Below are positions 47,468 to 56,891 of a stretch of 64,000 nt of DNA, one piece after another. The stretch is from Litsea cubeba (lineage: Eukaryota; Streptophyta; Magnoliopsida; Laurales; Lauraceae), in assembly GCA_012931725.1 (NCBI GenBank), contig CM022945.1, positions 152,903,883 to 152,967,882 on the forward strand, read 5' to 3'. Position 1 is the first letter of the stretch, and each line of letters opens with the position of its first letter. The position numbers were made by a program, and so were the translations under genes. Under the pieces are notes generated by a model. That model had not been told where the DNA came from. It was given only the letters and a program-made list of their open reading frames with translations, and searched no databases.

Positions 47468-48798
47468 CACACACCAAGCAGTTGCTGAATGCCACCGACT
47501 GGTTGGAAGTCGGATCTCTTTCCTTCAACCTTCAATCGGCGACTGGAGGGATCCGTTCATTGATTACACTATGTTCGGAATCCTACCTAAAGATCCAAAA
47601 GAACGGGTAAGCATCCAAAGGCGAACCCCAAGCTTTCATTTGGATATTCCTTCAAAAATCCTTTATAGGAAATCCTTCAACGGGGTACTTCTACGCTGCT
47701 TGTCACAACAAAAGGCTGAAGAAACACTCAAATAAGTTCATGCTGGTCTTTATGGAGCTCATCAGGCTGGTCTTAAGCTCTATGATCAGATAAAAAGGTT
47801 AGGTTATTACTGGCCTACCATGGTAGTTGACGCAATGCAATTTACTAAGCACTGCCAACAATGTCAAGTTCATGGAGATTACATTCACATGCCTCCAGAA
47901 TGGCTACATCCTACAGCGATTTCATGGATTTTCGAAGCCTGGGGTATGGACATCATAGGCCCTATTTCTCCCCTTTCGAGCAAAGGTCATCGCTTCATCT
48001 TTGCCGCTACGGATTATTTCTCCAAGTGGTCAGAAGCATTTGCGCTCAACGAAATGAAGACCTCATCAGTCCTTCAGTTCCTGCGCACCAACATCGTTTG
48101 TCATTTCGGCATACCCACAAGATTCATCCATGATAACGGACCACAATTTCAGGATCATCGATTCTACAGGTTCTGCGACAAATACAAAATCCAAAGCTGT
48201 CCTTCGACTCCATACAATCTGGTAGCAAACGGATTAGCAGAAGCTTTCAACAAGTCACTCTGAAAAATCCTAAAAAAAAGGTCTCTAGTCACAAAAGATA
48301 CTGGAGCGACAAACTGTCTGAAGCTTTGTGGGCCTATCGAACTACCGTTCGAGGACCAACCCATAGCACACCATTCTCCTTGGTCTATGGATGCGAAGCT
48401 GTCGTACCCTTGGAAGTACAAATTCCTTCCTTGAGGGTATCCTTGTAAAATGACATGACTCAAGAAAGCAATGTTAAATTACGACTCCATGAGCTGGACA
48501 ATCTCGATGAGAGACGGCTCGAAGCTCGATAAAGCATTGAACTTTACCAAGCACGCATGGTAGGATCTTTCGACAAAAAGGTCAGGCAACGCGCCTACAA
48601 AAAGGGTGACTTGGTTCTTGTGGTAAAAAGACCAATGGTCTTCGTTCACAAGTCCAAAGGCAAATTGAGCCAAAATGGGAGGGACCCTACGTCATCGACA
48701 AGGTTTTCTCCAACGGTGCATAGGCACTCCTAAACATGGAAGGTGACAAATGTATGTTGCCCATCAACGACAAGTTCTTAAAACGGTACTACCCTTGA
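47468..48798 (+). pseudogene. Tat-A integrase
   Basis: In a new frame after a shift near 47450. Order: linker with WRDPFIDYTMFGILP, HHCC zinc domain (VHAGLYGAHQAG, CQQCQ), DDE core with Asp in GMDIIGP, Asp in IHDNGPQF and Glu in GLAEAFNK, all present, then C-terminal tail with TTVRGPTHSTPF and LVYGCEAVVPLEVQ. A TGA at 48261 and further shifts break the C-terminal half. The natural end is RYYP followed by TGA at 48796-48798, as in other Tat polyproteins. Confidence 0.78.
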
Positions 48799-49149
48799 AG
48801 ACTTACCCAACTGGGTAAGAGCAATGCCTGTACGGCCAAAACCGGTTTCCAGGTACACGCTCGCTAAACCCACTCTTTTTAGAAATTTCATATCAAATGT
48901 TGAAATTTCTAAAAATTTAAACAATGCTTACTTTCATCGTTTCATTGTTGAAAAAAAAAAAAAAAGTCCAAGTTTAGGAGCCTCTCCCTAACTTGACCAA
49001 AATTTTCAACCTTTGAACCCAAAATTCATGGTTCAAAACAAAATCTGGATTCAGGGATTTCCACCCTAGTCCACCCTGCCTTTTACCACCAAAATGGTTT
49101 TAGGTCAAAACTTATGACCTTCGTGTCTTTAAACAAAAAAAATGGTTTT
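48799..49149 (+). other. Tat-A post-pol noncoding stretch
   Basis: About 350 bases after the pol stop with AT-rich, A-run-bearing sequence and no ORF. I see no feature to name. Confidence 0.5.
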
Positions 49150-49690
49150 TCAAAAACCGCGGGGAAGCGACGCTTAGTCGATACTCGCACAAATCAGAAG
49201 CATGCAAACCACGTTCGACACTTCCAAAATCGCAGGGAAGCGGCAATTCGTCGATACTTGCAAAATCCAAAATCATGGAAATGCAACATTTCAATTGATA
49301 TCCACAACCTAAATTTCAATGGTTCGAAAAAACCTAAAAACCGTGGAGACGCAACATTTCAGTTGATATCCACAACCCAAATTCCAAAGGTTAGAAAAAA
49401 CCAAGGAATCGTGGAGATGCAACATTGAAGTTGATATCCACAACCCAATGGTTCAAGAAAACCGCAAATTTCAAAAATCGTGGGGAAACGACATGAAGTC
49501 AGTACCCACAAAATCAAACTTTTTTGAAAAGCAAGGATGCGACATTCCATCGATACTTGCACCTAAATCCGCGAGGATGCGACATTCCATCGATACTCAC
49601 AACCGAATGAGCAAGGATGCGACATTCCATCGATACTTGCAAGACCATTCAGCAGGGAGGCGACTTTTAGTCGATACTTGCATTTTTGCA
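49150..49690 (+). repeat. Degenerate repeats with ATTCCATCGATACTTGC
   Basis: Imperfect units of roughly 55-75 bases, each with a form of GGGAAGCGAC or GGATGCGACATTCC followed by TCGATACTTGCA or TTGATATCCACAAC. At least eight are recognisable. Noncoding. Confidence 0.65.
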
Positions 49691-49693
49691 AGC

Positions 49694-50060
49694 CAAATCG
49701 GCTATAAATGCCACTAAAACCGGCTATAGATGCCACCAAAACAGTCTATAAATGCCACAAATCGTCTATAAATGCCACAAACCGGCTATCAATGCCACAA
49801 AACAAACCGGCTATAAATGCCACAAACCGGCTATCAATGCCACAAAACAAACCGGCTATAAATGCCACAAATCGGCTATCAATGCCACAAAACAAACCGG
49901 CTATCAATGCCATAAAACAAAACCGGCTATCAATGCTACAAACCAAAAAATTGGCTTTCAAAAAACCCGGCTATCAATGCCACCAAAATCAGCTATCAAT
50001 GCCAAAAAAAACTGGCACTCATGCCAAAATCGGCTTCCCTGCCACAAACAAAATCTGGCT
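49694..50060 (+). repeat. About 17 units of CGGCTATAAATGCCAC
   Basis: Tandem units of 20-28 bases with the core CGGCTATAAATGCCAC or CGGCTATCAATGCCAC and A/C-rich spacers. The same core appears in each Tat-A LTR (about 2725-2785, 19627-19680, 40557-40625, 62935-63010). Small ORFs across it are by-products of the repeat. Confidence 0.85.
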
Positions 50061-50084
50061 CTGATGCCAAAACAATCATTTGAC

Positions 50085-50440
50085 AAAAGATTTTCACAAA
50101 ATGAAAAACTTTTGATCAAAACCCATTTAGCAATTACTTTCATCACAAAAAGATTTAAGTGAGCGAAGGGAAAACAAAAAAAATCCCATTTAGCAATTGC
50201 TTTCATCACAAAAAGATTTAAGTGAGCGTAGAGAAAACAAAAAAAAATCCCATCTAGCAATTACTTTCATCACAAAAAGATTTAAGTGAGCGTAGGGAAA
50301 ACAAAAAAAAAATATCCCATTTAGCAATTGCTTTCATCACAAAAAGATTTAAGTGAGCGTAGGGAAAAAAAAAAAAGCATCCCATTTAGCAATTGCTTTC
50401 ATCACAAAAAGATTTAAGTGAGCGTAGGGAAAACAAAAAA
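50085..50440 (+). repeat. About 60-bp tandem repeat, six units
   Basis: Units contain TTTCATCACAAAAAGATTTA and GTGAGCGTAGGGAAAAC, start about every 62-65 bases, and are almost identical except for A-run length. A short A-rich part with GAGTACCA repeats follows (50440-50545). Confidence 0.85.
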
Positions 50441-50568
50441 AAGAGTACCAGAAAATACATGCAGTACTAAAAAAAAAGTGTTCACAAGCACTACAAAAAA
50501 AAGAGTACCAAAAAAATTACATGTGGTACCAAAAAAAAAAAGAAGAAGGATAGTTTCTGCTACAAAAA

Positions 50569-51276
50569 TCAGGAGCTCGGCCAAAATATGGTTTCCAGCC
50601 AAAATTTCAGCTCCTCAAGCAAACTTTTGGCCTCAGCCGTCAGAGTTTCCAGGGCACGCTTCTTTAGGAACTTGCCATGAGATGCTGGGTTAGGCTGTAA
50701 CCCTTCTTTCACAACGGGAAGCTTATCCCGGGTAGTTTGCCATTGTTTGTCCTCTTGAAACTTCCTTTCAAGAACTCGATCAGCATCTGCAACCTGGCGA
50801 ATCAAAGCACTCTCCCTATCACGAGCGTCTGTTATAGCAGCCCACTTGGCAGCGACTTGTGCCTTCAAATGCTCAAGACGTTTCCTGGCCTCATCGACCT
50901 CCCTATCAAGGATGTTAAGGTCATGTGTCAGCCCTATGATGGCTAGCTCTTCTAAGTTCTTCTCTCGGACTAGCTGCTTCCTGCTTTGTGTAGCCTCATT
51001 CTGGTCAGACTTAGCCTTATCAGCAGGGTCCAGGAACATCTCCTTGAAGAACTGGTCATCAGCAAAACCCATGGTCTCAAACCACTTGTCACCCAGTGCA
51101 ATGATCCTATCAACGATCGCCTTCACACCTGCGACATCCAGACCAGCCTCTTGGCATCACCGAGAATCTCCTGCACATGCGGGATCATGCCAAATCTGGC
51201 ATCCAAGTGTCCAGCAAGGAGAGTCTCAATCCAAGAGCTCAGAACTCGCACCACCACCTTCTTCGCAAAAAGAAGA
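50569..51276 (-). pseudogene. Antisense ORF of Tat-A downstream of pol
   Basis: Minus-strand ORF opposite to gag-pol: 185 codons from 51126 to 50569. It is highly charged with heptad-like Leu/Ala spacing (REKNLEELAIIGL, LDREVDEARKRLEHLKAQV), so a long coiled coil is likely; a hydrophobic C-terminus ends in LETIFWPSS. The reading clearly continues upstream in another frame (VLSSWIETLLAGHLDARFG, 51250-51140), so the N-terminus is lost by a frameshift and by the junction at 51276. Antisense extra ORFs between pol and the 3' LTR are known in some Tat elements; their function is unknown. Confidence 0.7.
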
Positions 51277-52305
51277 GAGTAAGCTTTAATTTCCTTGTTC
51301 ATATGTTTATTGCTTTGTTTTAAACCTTTGGAAAATATTTTCTAGCATCTAACTATGTTGTGTGGAATCCATATCTTATTTAATCCTTGATTCACATGTT
51401 TTGGATTCCACCTCTTGATTCAAACCAAGTTATATTTCAATCTTTGGTAATCATGCTTTTGAAAATCTTTGATTTCTTTTGTAGCATGTTTTATTAACTT
51501 GTTTGAATACTTCCTTGTTGTTTCCAATCATTTGAACTTTAGTTAAATCTTGTTCCTTGAAAACAACATTGGATTTGCATTACATGTTTAGTCATACCTT
51601 TTGATATAACTTGAATATTTGATTTTCATATCTTCTTCAAGTTAGTTTTTATACATGTGATTAGCATCATCATCAATCAAATCCTTGTGTCTTAACTTTC
51701 AAATGCTTTTAGAATACATTGATTAAACTTTCACTTCCAACTTGATTGAAGTCTTCACACACACACACACATCATTTACATTCATCTTTGCATCTCATTG
51801 AGTGTTGTGTGAGTTTATTTTCACTTTCAGATTTGCCTACTTAAGAGGCACCTTATCAGAGCTTAATATATTTCTCTTCTAGTGTGTAGACACTTTCTTG
51901 AGAAAGAAAATTATTGTACAGGTTATTGCTTAGCCTAAGAAAAGCATAGTGTAGAGGTTATTGCTAAGCCTAAGAAAAGCATAGTGTATAGGTTGTTGTT
52001 TAGCCTAGAAAAATAACTTTGTAAAGGTTATTGCTTAGCCTATTGCAAAAGCATAAATAGTGGAAATCCGGTGGGGTGTTGAGCACAAGCCGGTAGTGGA
52101 TGTAGGCATTGAGGCTGAACCACTGTAAATCATTGTGTAATGGTGAATGGCTTGTGGTGATTGACTTGTTTATCTTCCGCACTTACTCACATAATCATCA
52201 CTAGTTAAAAGTAAATTCGAAAGAAATTAAAATTGACCATTAATTTGAAGATCACCCTATTCAACCCCCCCCCCTCCTCTAGGGTTAGGATCCCTTGGAC
52301 TTTCA
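51277..52305 (+). repeat. SIRE-like 5' LTR, 5'-truncated
   Basis: Matches the last 1020 bases of the 3' LTR, starting at TAAGCTTTAATTTCCTTG and ending GGACTTTCA. About 820 bases, including the promoter, are missing at the left. Near the right it has four tandem units of about 36 bases with GGTTATTGCTTAGCCTAAG (51915-52050). Confidence 0.88.
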
Positions 52306-52307
52306 AT

Positions 52308-52319
52308 TGGTATTAGAGC
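52308..52319 (+). promoter_or_regulatory. Primer binding site, SIRE-like element
   Basis: TGGTATTAGAGC, two bases after the LTR. It is the tRNA-iMet-type site with one change from TGGTATCAGAGC. Confidence 0.85.
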
Positions 52320-52426
52320 CTCGTGCTCTATTTTATTAGGATCAAGTGTTTAAAACTCTTGATTAGGTGTAAAAACCTAGAGTTTAAACCCTAGTTGTGC
52401 ATTGCATGAAAATCATTAGAATGGAT

Positions 52427-53977
52427 TCCACTATGTTAGATTTTGTACATTCCCTTGTATTCTTCTAGACCACCCCTTCTTCCATCTATTGGAGATCCAA
52501 ACATTGGAATTAATGAATCCCAAGTTGAATTAAAAGAAGAAGAAAATGAATATGAAGAATATGAAGATGACCTTCAACAAGCTTATAATGAGTTATATAC
52601 TTAAAGCTTGATAAGAATAACAAAAGTTTAAAAGAAGAATCTAAAAGATTAAACAAAGAATTTGACACTTCAAAAGATGAACTTAGAAAGAAAGAAGAAC
52701 TAATTCAAAGCCTAGACTCTAAGTTTATGATCACTTTGCGCAACCTATCCAATGCTCAAGATGAACTAAATGAAATGAAATTAAATCATAATGAGCTAAA
52801 TAAAGAAAATATAAACCTAAGAGATACATTAAAAAGACAAGATGAAAACATTATCTATTTAGAATCCAAATTGAAAATTTCTAAAGATAACTTGTCGAAT
52901 CTTCAAGATTAACTAAATGTATCTAAGATAAGTTGTGAAGGACTTACCAAAGAAAACTCAACTCTAAGTGATCATATAAAAAATCAAGTTGAAGACATTG
53001 TTAATTTAGAATCCAAGTTAATAATCACCAAGGAAAACTTATTTAATGCTCAAAGTGATATAAAAGTTTTACAACTTGGATCTAATGTTAATGAACTTAA
53101 ACTTAAATTAAAAATTGCTAATGAAAAAGTTAACAAGTTTAATGGAATTGGAATTCAACTCATAAAAGTTAAAAATGAAAATTCAATTCTTAAAGACCAA
53201 GTCACTCAACTTGAGACCCACAAACACAAGTATGAGTGCAAATTTACCCAAAGTGAAGAGAAATTAGAAAAATTATTTAAAATGGGTAAATCACAAGGAG
53301 ATAGGATGGGTCTTAGATTCAATAAGTATATTACACATGGCCTAAATTTCACCAACACATTTGTGAAAGGTGAGTCCTCATTCTCATGCACTCACTCTCC
53401 ATTGCCCAAAACAAAATGTCATTATTGTGGTAATGAAGGGCATTTCAAATTTGAGTGCAAATTAAGAAAAAGTCATTTGTCTAAACCTATCTATGAACCT
53501 AAAAATGGAAAATCTAATTCTATGAAGGTTAAGGCATTTAAATCAAAGGAAGACTCTAGAAAGTTTCAACAAATTAAAACATCTCAACAAGAGTCACCTA
53601 AGAAAGATTTTAAAAAGACTAAACAAGTAAAGAATGTTCAAAATAAATCTATCAATAAGAAACCTCTCACCTTACCTCCTTTAACCTTGGAAATGAAAAA
53701 ACTTTTGAAAAAAGTTAAAGGATTAAAATTAAAATTCAAAAGACAAAAAGAGGGAGGAAAAGCTAAAAGAAATGAGAAGAATAAAAAGAAAGTTGAACAC
53801 CAACTACCAAAGACTAATCATCAATTTAATTATAAAGTTGTCAAACCTCAAAGATATGATGTCAAGTCTAAAAGAAATCTATATTTATCTCCTATAGTTG
53901 GTGAAATCTCAAACATAGGCTCAAAGGCTCAAGATCTTAGATGGATACCTAAGGTTAGACTATTAGACAAATACTAA
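52427..53977 (+). pseudogene. SIRE-like gag C-terminal part: coiled coil and zinc knuckle
   Basis: From a possible ATG at 52427 the frame has a TAG at 52472 and two compensating shifts (near 52500 and 52600), then runs with one TAA (52910) to 53977. It encodes an acidic start (EEENEYEEYEDDL), about 230 residues of Lys/Glu/Asn-rich coiled coil, a CCHC knuckle CHYCGNEGHFKFEC (about 53419-53460) and a Lys-rich tail ending WIPKVRLLDKY, the usual gag end before protease. The N-terminal capsid core of Ty1 Gag is not found; only about 45 codons precede the coiled coil. It would bind nucleic acid but probably not build a capsid. Confidence 0.75.
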
Positions 53978-55066
53978 GGCCTAGTAATTAGATTAGACCA
54001 ACCCCCTCTCATAAGTTATATATCTTGTTGGTCCTAAGTCTAAATGGTTGAAACTTTCTTAGTATTTTCTATATGTTTAGAATTTCCAATTGTTTGAGAA
54101 TTATTTGTTGAAAATGCAATTTTGAATTCAAAAGGTACTTTATATTAAAATGCATATGTTTGATCAATTTAAATTAAAATTAAAAAAAATTTACTGATTA
54201 CTTTTCTTATGATCCTTTAATTGTTCTTCATAAGTTAAATCAATCATAAAACACTCTAACAAGGGATCATAAGCTAAGAATGTAGATTCGGTGGATTAGT
54301 CCACTTTTCTACAAGTATCGGCTGACCGATACTTAAGTCATCGGTTGACCGACAAAGCAGTGGTTCGATAAAAACCCTACGCGCAGAAACCCTCTCTTCT
54401 GTTCTGTTCTTCTCTTTCATTAACAAACCTAGGGCTCTTTCTACTTCTCTCTACTAGCAACACTCCTTCAAGGCTGAAGATCAAAACAATTTTTAGCATA
54501 GATTTTCGAAAAATCCTTTTCAAAGCAAATCTCTATTTGCATCGCTTCAGCTGTTCATTGCTCGATCGTGGTTCGTTCGGCAGCAGTGGTTAAGTGGTTT
54601 GAAGACTCTCTGCATGTTTCGTGTGTTTTTTTAAAAAAAATATTTTCGAGATTCTCCAAAAGCCTTTAAGCCATCAACAAGTCAAGATTTCCAAGCCAAA
54701 CGATGTTCACTGTCGACTGTTGTGTGCTGTTTTGAGAAACCCAACTTCAGGTGTCACATTCTGATTTGAACATCCGTGATTGTTTTCACATCATGTATGG
54801 ATTTGTTAATGATCAGTGATCATTTGTAGACATCCTTGTTCAAGATTGAGCAACTGTGTTCAGTGTTTATCCAGCTTCGATTTTTGCCTACCAAATGCTT
54901 GACAGTTTGTCTGAACCAAGGTTCCTTGACATTTTAGCATCTGTTCTTGTTTCTTTTCCAAGTTAGATTCAGGTAAAATTGAATTCAACCTCTTTCCTTC
55001 ATCTTCTTACATAATTACTCTCTAAATTTTCAAATCTCTCTACCATAAACTCACTGTGCACACTAC
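53978..55066 (+). other. Noncoding region before env-like ORF with promoter-like module
   Basis: About 1.1 kb in the place of pol. At 54317-54375 it has ATCGGCTGACCGATAC, GTTGACCGAC and GATAAAAACC, followed by a pyrimidine-rich leader (54390-54450) and GATTCAGGTAAAATTG near 54966. The same GACCGAC words precede the TATA box in the 3' LTR (57313-57520). This could be an internal promoter and leader for the second ORF; that is inference. Confidence 0.5.
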
Positions 55067-56281
55067 GTGTCTGTGGAAATGCCTCCTAGGACAAAGAAAG
55101 CTACCCCTAGACGTCCTATTAAGAAGGGAAATGCCACAGCCTCCTCTAGTAGACCAATAGAGGATAGTGGAAATGAAAGTTCATCTCCTTCACCTTCTCC
55201 TCCTTCAACCAATTTACAACTTGACTCTAACATTTTACAAAGTCTTCAAAGAAGGCCTATAGTAGTGGAAAGAAGGACTATAGTGGAGAAGATTAGTTCC
55301 ATGGGCTTTAATCTGAGTGATGTAGTTGGCTAAGTAGGTTGGGATATGATTCTTCATTGGGGTGATAATGCATATCCTTCACTAGTCAAATTCTTGTATG
55401 CATCTATCACTAGCACTAATGACTCAATTAATGCTTGTTCATTTACCATCTCCTTCTTGGATAGAGAAGAAGTGTTTACACCCCAGAGAATAGGCTTAAT
55501 CATGGGGATTCCTTGCACTCCTACAGGAATAACATTTGTGTCTGACACTCCTTCGGAAGATGAAAGAATCAAAGCCACTATTGACATATGTGGTTTCAAC
55601 TGTCCTTGGGACAAGAAGAAACATCATTTAACTATCAGTTCCCTAGCTCCCATCAATAGGGTTATTCACAACCTCTTTACCTATAATGTATATCCAAGAG
55701 GTGGAAATAGAACTGAGCTCACTACTTTCATGGTTAGTGTCTTGTCCAAGGTTGTAACTGGCACTCCCATTTGTCTACCCTCTCTCATATGCCATACAAT
55801 CATCAAGTTTCGAAATTCACTTGCACAAAAAAATGCAATTCCATATGGGTACTTAATGACTCATATTGCCCTCTAGTTTAGTATTCCTATAACCACCAGA
55901 GAAAGCCCCATTATCAAAGCTCCATTTTCTTTGACCAATCTGAATCAAATGAATCTCATTCCGAATCCTCAAATTCCCATAGCAGATGATCCTTCCTTGG
56001 CACAAGAGCCTCCCTTGGGATAAGAGCTACCTAGGTCTCCACCTCCTCCTTCTCGTGCCTCATCTTCAAGGCATGCTCCTGGTCCTTCTACCTCTGGCAC
56101 ATCTTCTGATTGGCAAGCAGCTGTGGAGCGAGACATAGCCTACTTGAAGAGAAAACAGAAGAAACAATCAAAGACAATAAGCAAAATGTTCAAGTACTTC
56201 TCTAAGATCTCAAAGAGCTGCAGAAGGGATGACGTTGTTGGATCACCATCTCCATCACCTCCATCTCCAAATTCTGATTAG
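55067..56281 (+). pseudogene. SIRE-type env-like ORF (ORF2)
   Basis: One frame of about 404 codons with three in-frame stops (55331, 55874, about 56021) and no shift. I would start at MPPRTKKATP (55079). Order: basic Ser/Pro-rich N-terminus, a globular domain with VEKISSMGFNL, GW(D)MILHWGD, YPSLVKFLYASI, FLDREEVFTPQRIGLIMGIP, PWDKKKHHLTIS, a Pro-rich stretch, and a short basic coiled-coil end (AYLKRKQKKQ). Arrangement and the GIP-type motif resemble the env-like ORF of SIRE elements and the plant transposon-associated domain; I cannot search this. No signal peptide or clear membrane segment is seen, so an envelope function is doubtful. Confidence 0.6.
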
Positions 56282-56610
56282 GAACAAACTTTCCTTGTCA
56301 CCACATTTTGTTTTTAATTGGTGTATTTTTGGTGGTGTCTTTTGTGTTGGGAAAAAGGCTGGATAATCAGTTTAGAATTTGTCATTTGAACTTCTATTTT
56401 CGTTTTATGGATGGTCATGTTAATGTCTATGTCATTTGTCAAATTGTAAGACTTTCAATCTCTTTATATATTGAATGACATCTTTTGATCCATTTGCCAT
56501 CTGCATGATTACTTTCTCTTTCCCTTACATTAAGGATATCAAAATTATGCTATGAGAAAGGTATGTGTTTGCATGAGCTTTGTTTGCAGACTATTTAGTA
56601 ATTTGATGTC

Positions 56611-56891
56611 AATGGGGGAGAAGAAGAAACATAAAGACTAAGTGGGAGAAGAAGACTAAGGGTGAAGAGAAGAGAAATGAAAAGAAGAAATCTGAAAACA
56701 CCATTGCTAGAACAATGGGGGAGAGCAAGAACAATGGGGGAGAAAAGTGAAGGAGCTGATTATGAACTAAGGGGGAGTTGAAGCAAAAAGATATGAAATG
56801 AATGAATGGATATGTGGTGATGATAGTTTATGTGGTGATGATAGTTTTAATGTTTTAGTGTTCTTTGCCATCAAATTGCAAAGGGGGAGAT
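56611..56891 (+). promoter_or_regulatory. SIRE-like polypurine region with repeated GGGGGAG
   Basis: AATGGGGGAGAAG or AAGGGGGAG recurs at about 56611, 56717, 56736, 56770 and 56881; a shorter GTGGGAGAAG lies at 56642. The last one, AAAGGGGGAGAT, abuts the LTR and is the polypurine tract proper. The others look like decayed or spare tracts. Confidence 0.7.

Larger units (their letters stand above)
17386..51276 (+). mobile_element. Tat-A copy 3, Ogre-sized Tat retrotransposon with nested insertions
   Basis: Plus-strand element: 5' LTR (17386-19951), primer site, leader, gag start (to 22088), interruption (22089-36956), more gag (36962-38062), interruption (38063-40888), rest of gag, acidic linker, protease, RT, two RNases H, integrase (to 48798), then a repeat block and an antisense ORF up to 51276. 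Without the insertions it is about 16 kb, and it lacks a 3' LTR; a full element would be near 19 kb. The right end is cut at a junction with a SIRE-like LTR. The coding order and the archaeal-type second RNase H place it in the Tat clade. Confidence 0.85.

Noticed and set aside
49694..50060. CRISPR-like array of short repeats
   Set aside because: The units are contiguous with variable A/C-rich gaps, with no unique spacers of constant length. The setting is a plant retrotransposon.
50846..51289. Plus-strand ORF opposite the Tat-A antisense ORF
   Set aside because: Cys/Ser-rich shadow of the coiled-coil ORF; the minus-strand reading has the ordered composition and conserved continuation.
51755..51775. 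CA microsatellite as a separate feature (also 58195-58206)
   Set aside because: A short CA run inside the SIRE-like LTR, present in both LTRs with a different length; not an independent element.
54780..55066. Host gene promoter and first exon
   Set aside because: The region looks gene-like with a pyrimidine-rich leader, but it lies between the LTRs of one element and leads into an ORF resembling retrotransposon accessory proteins.
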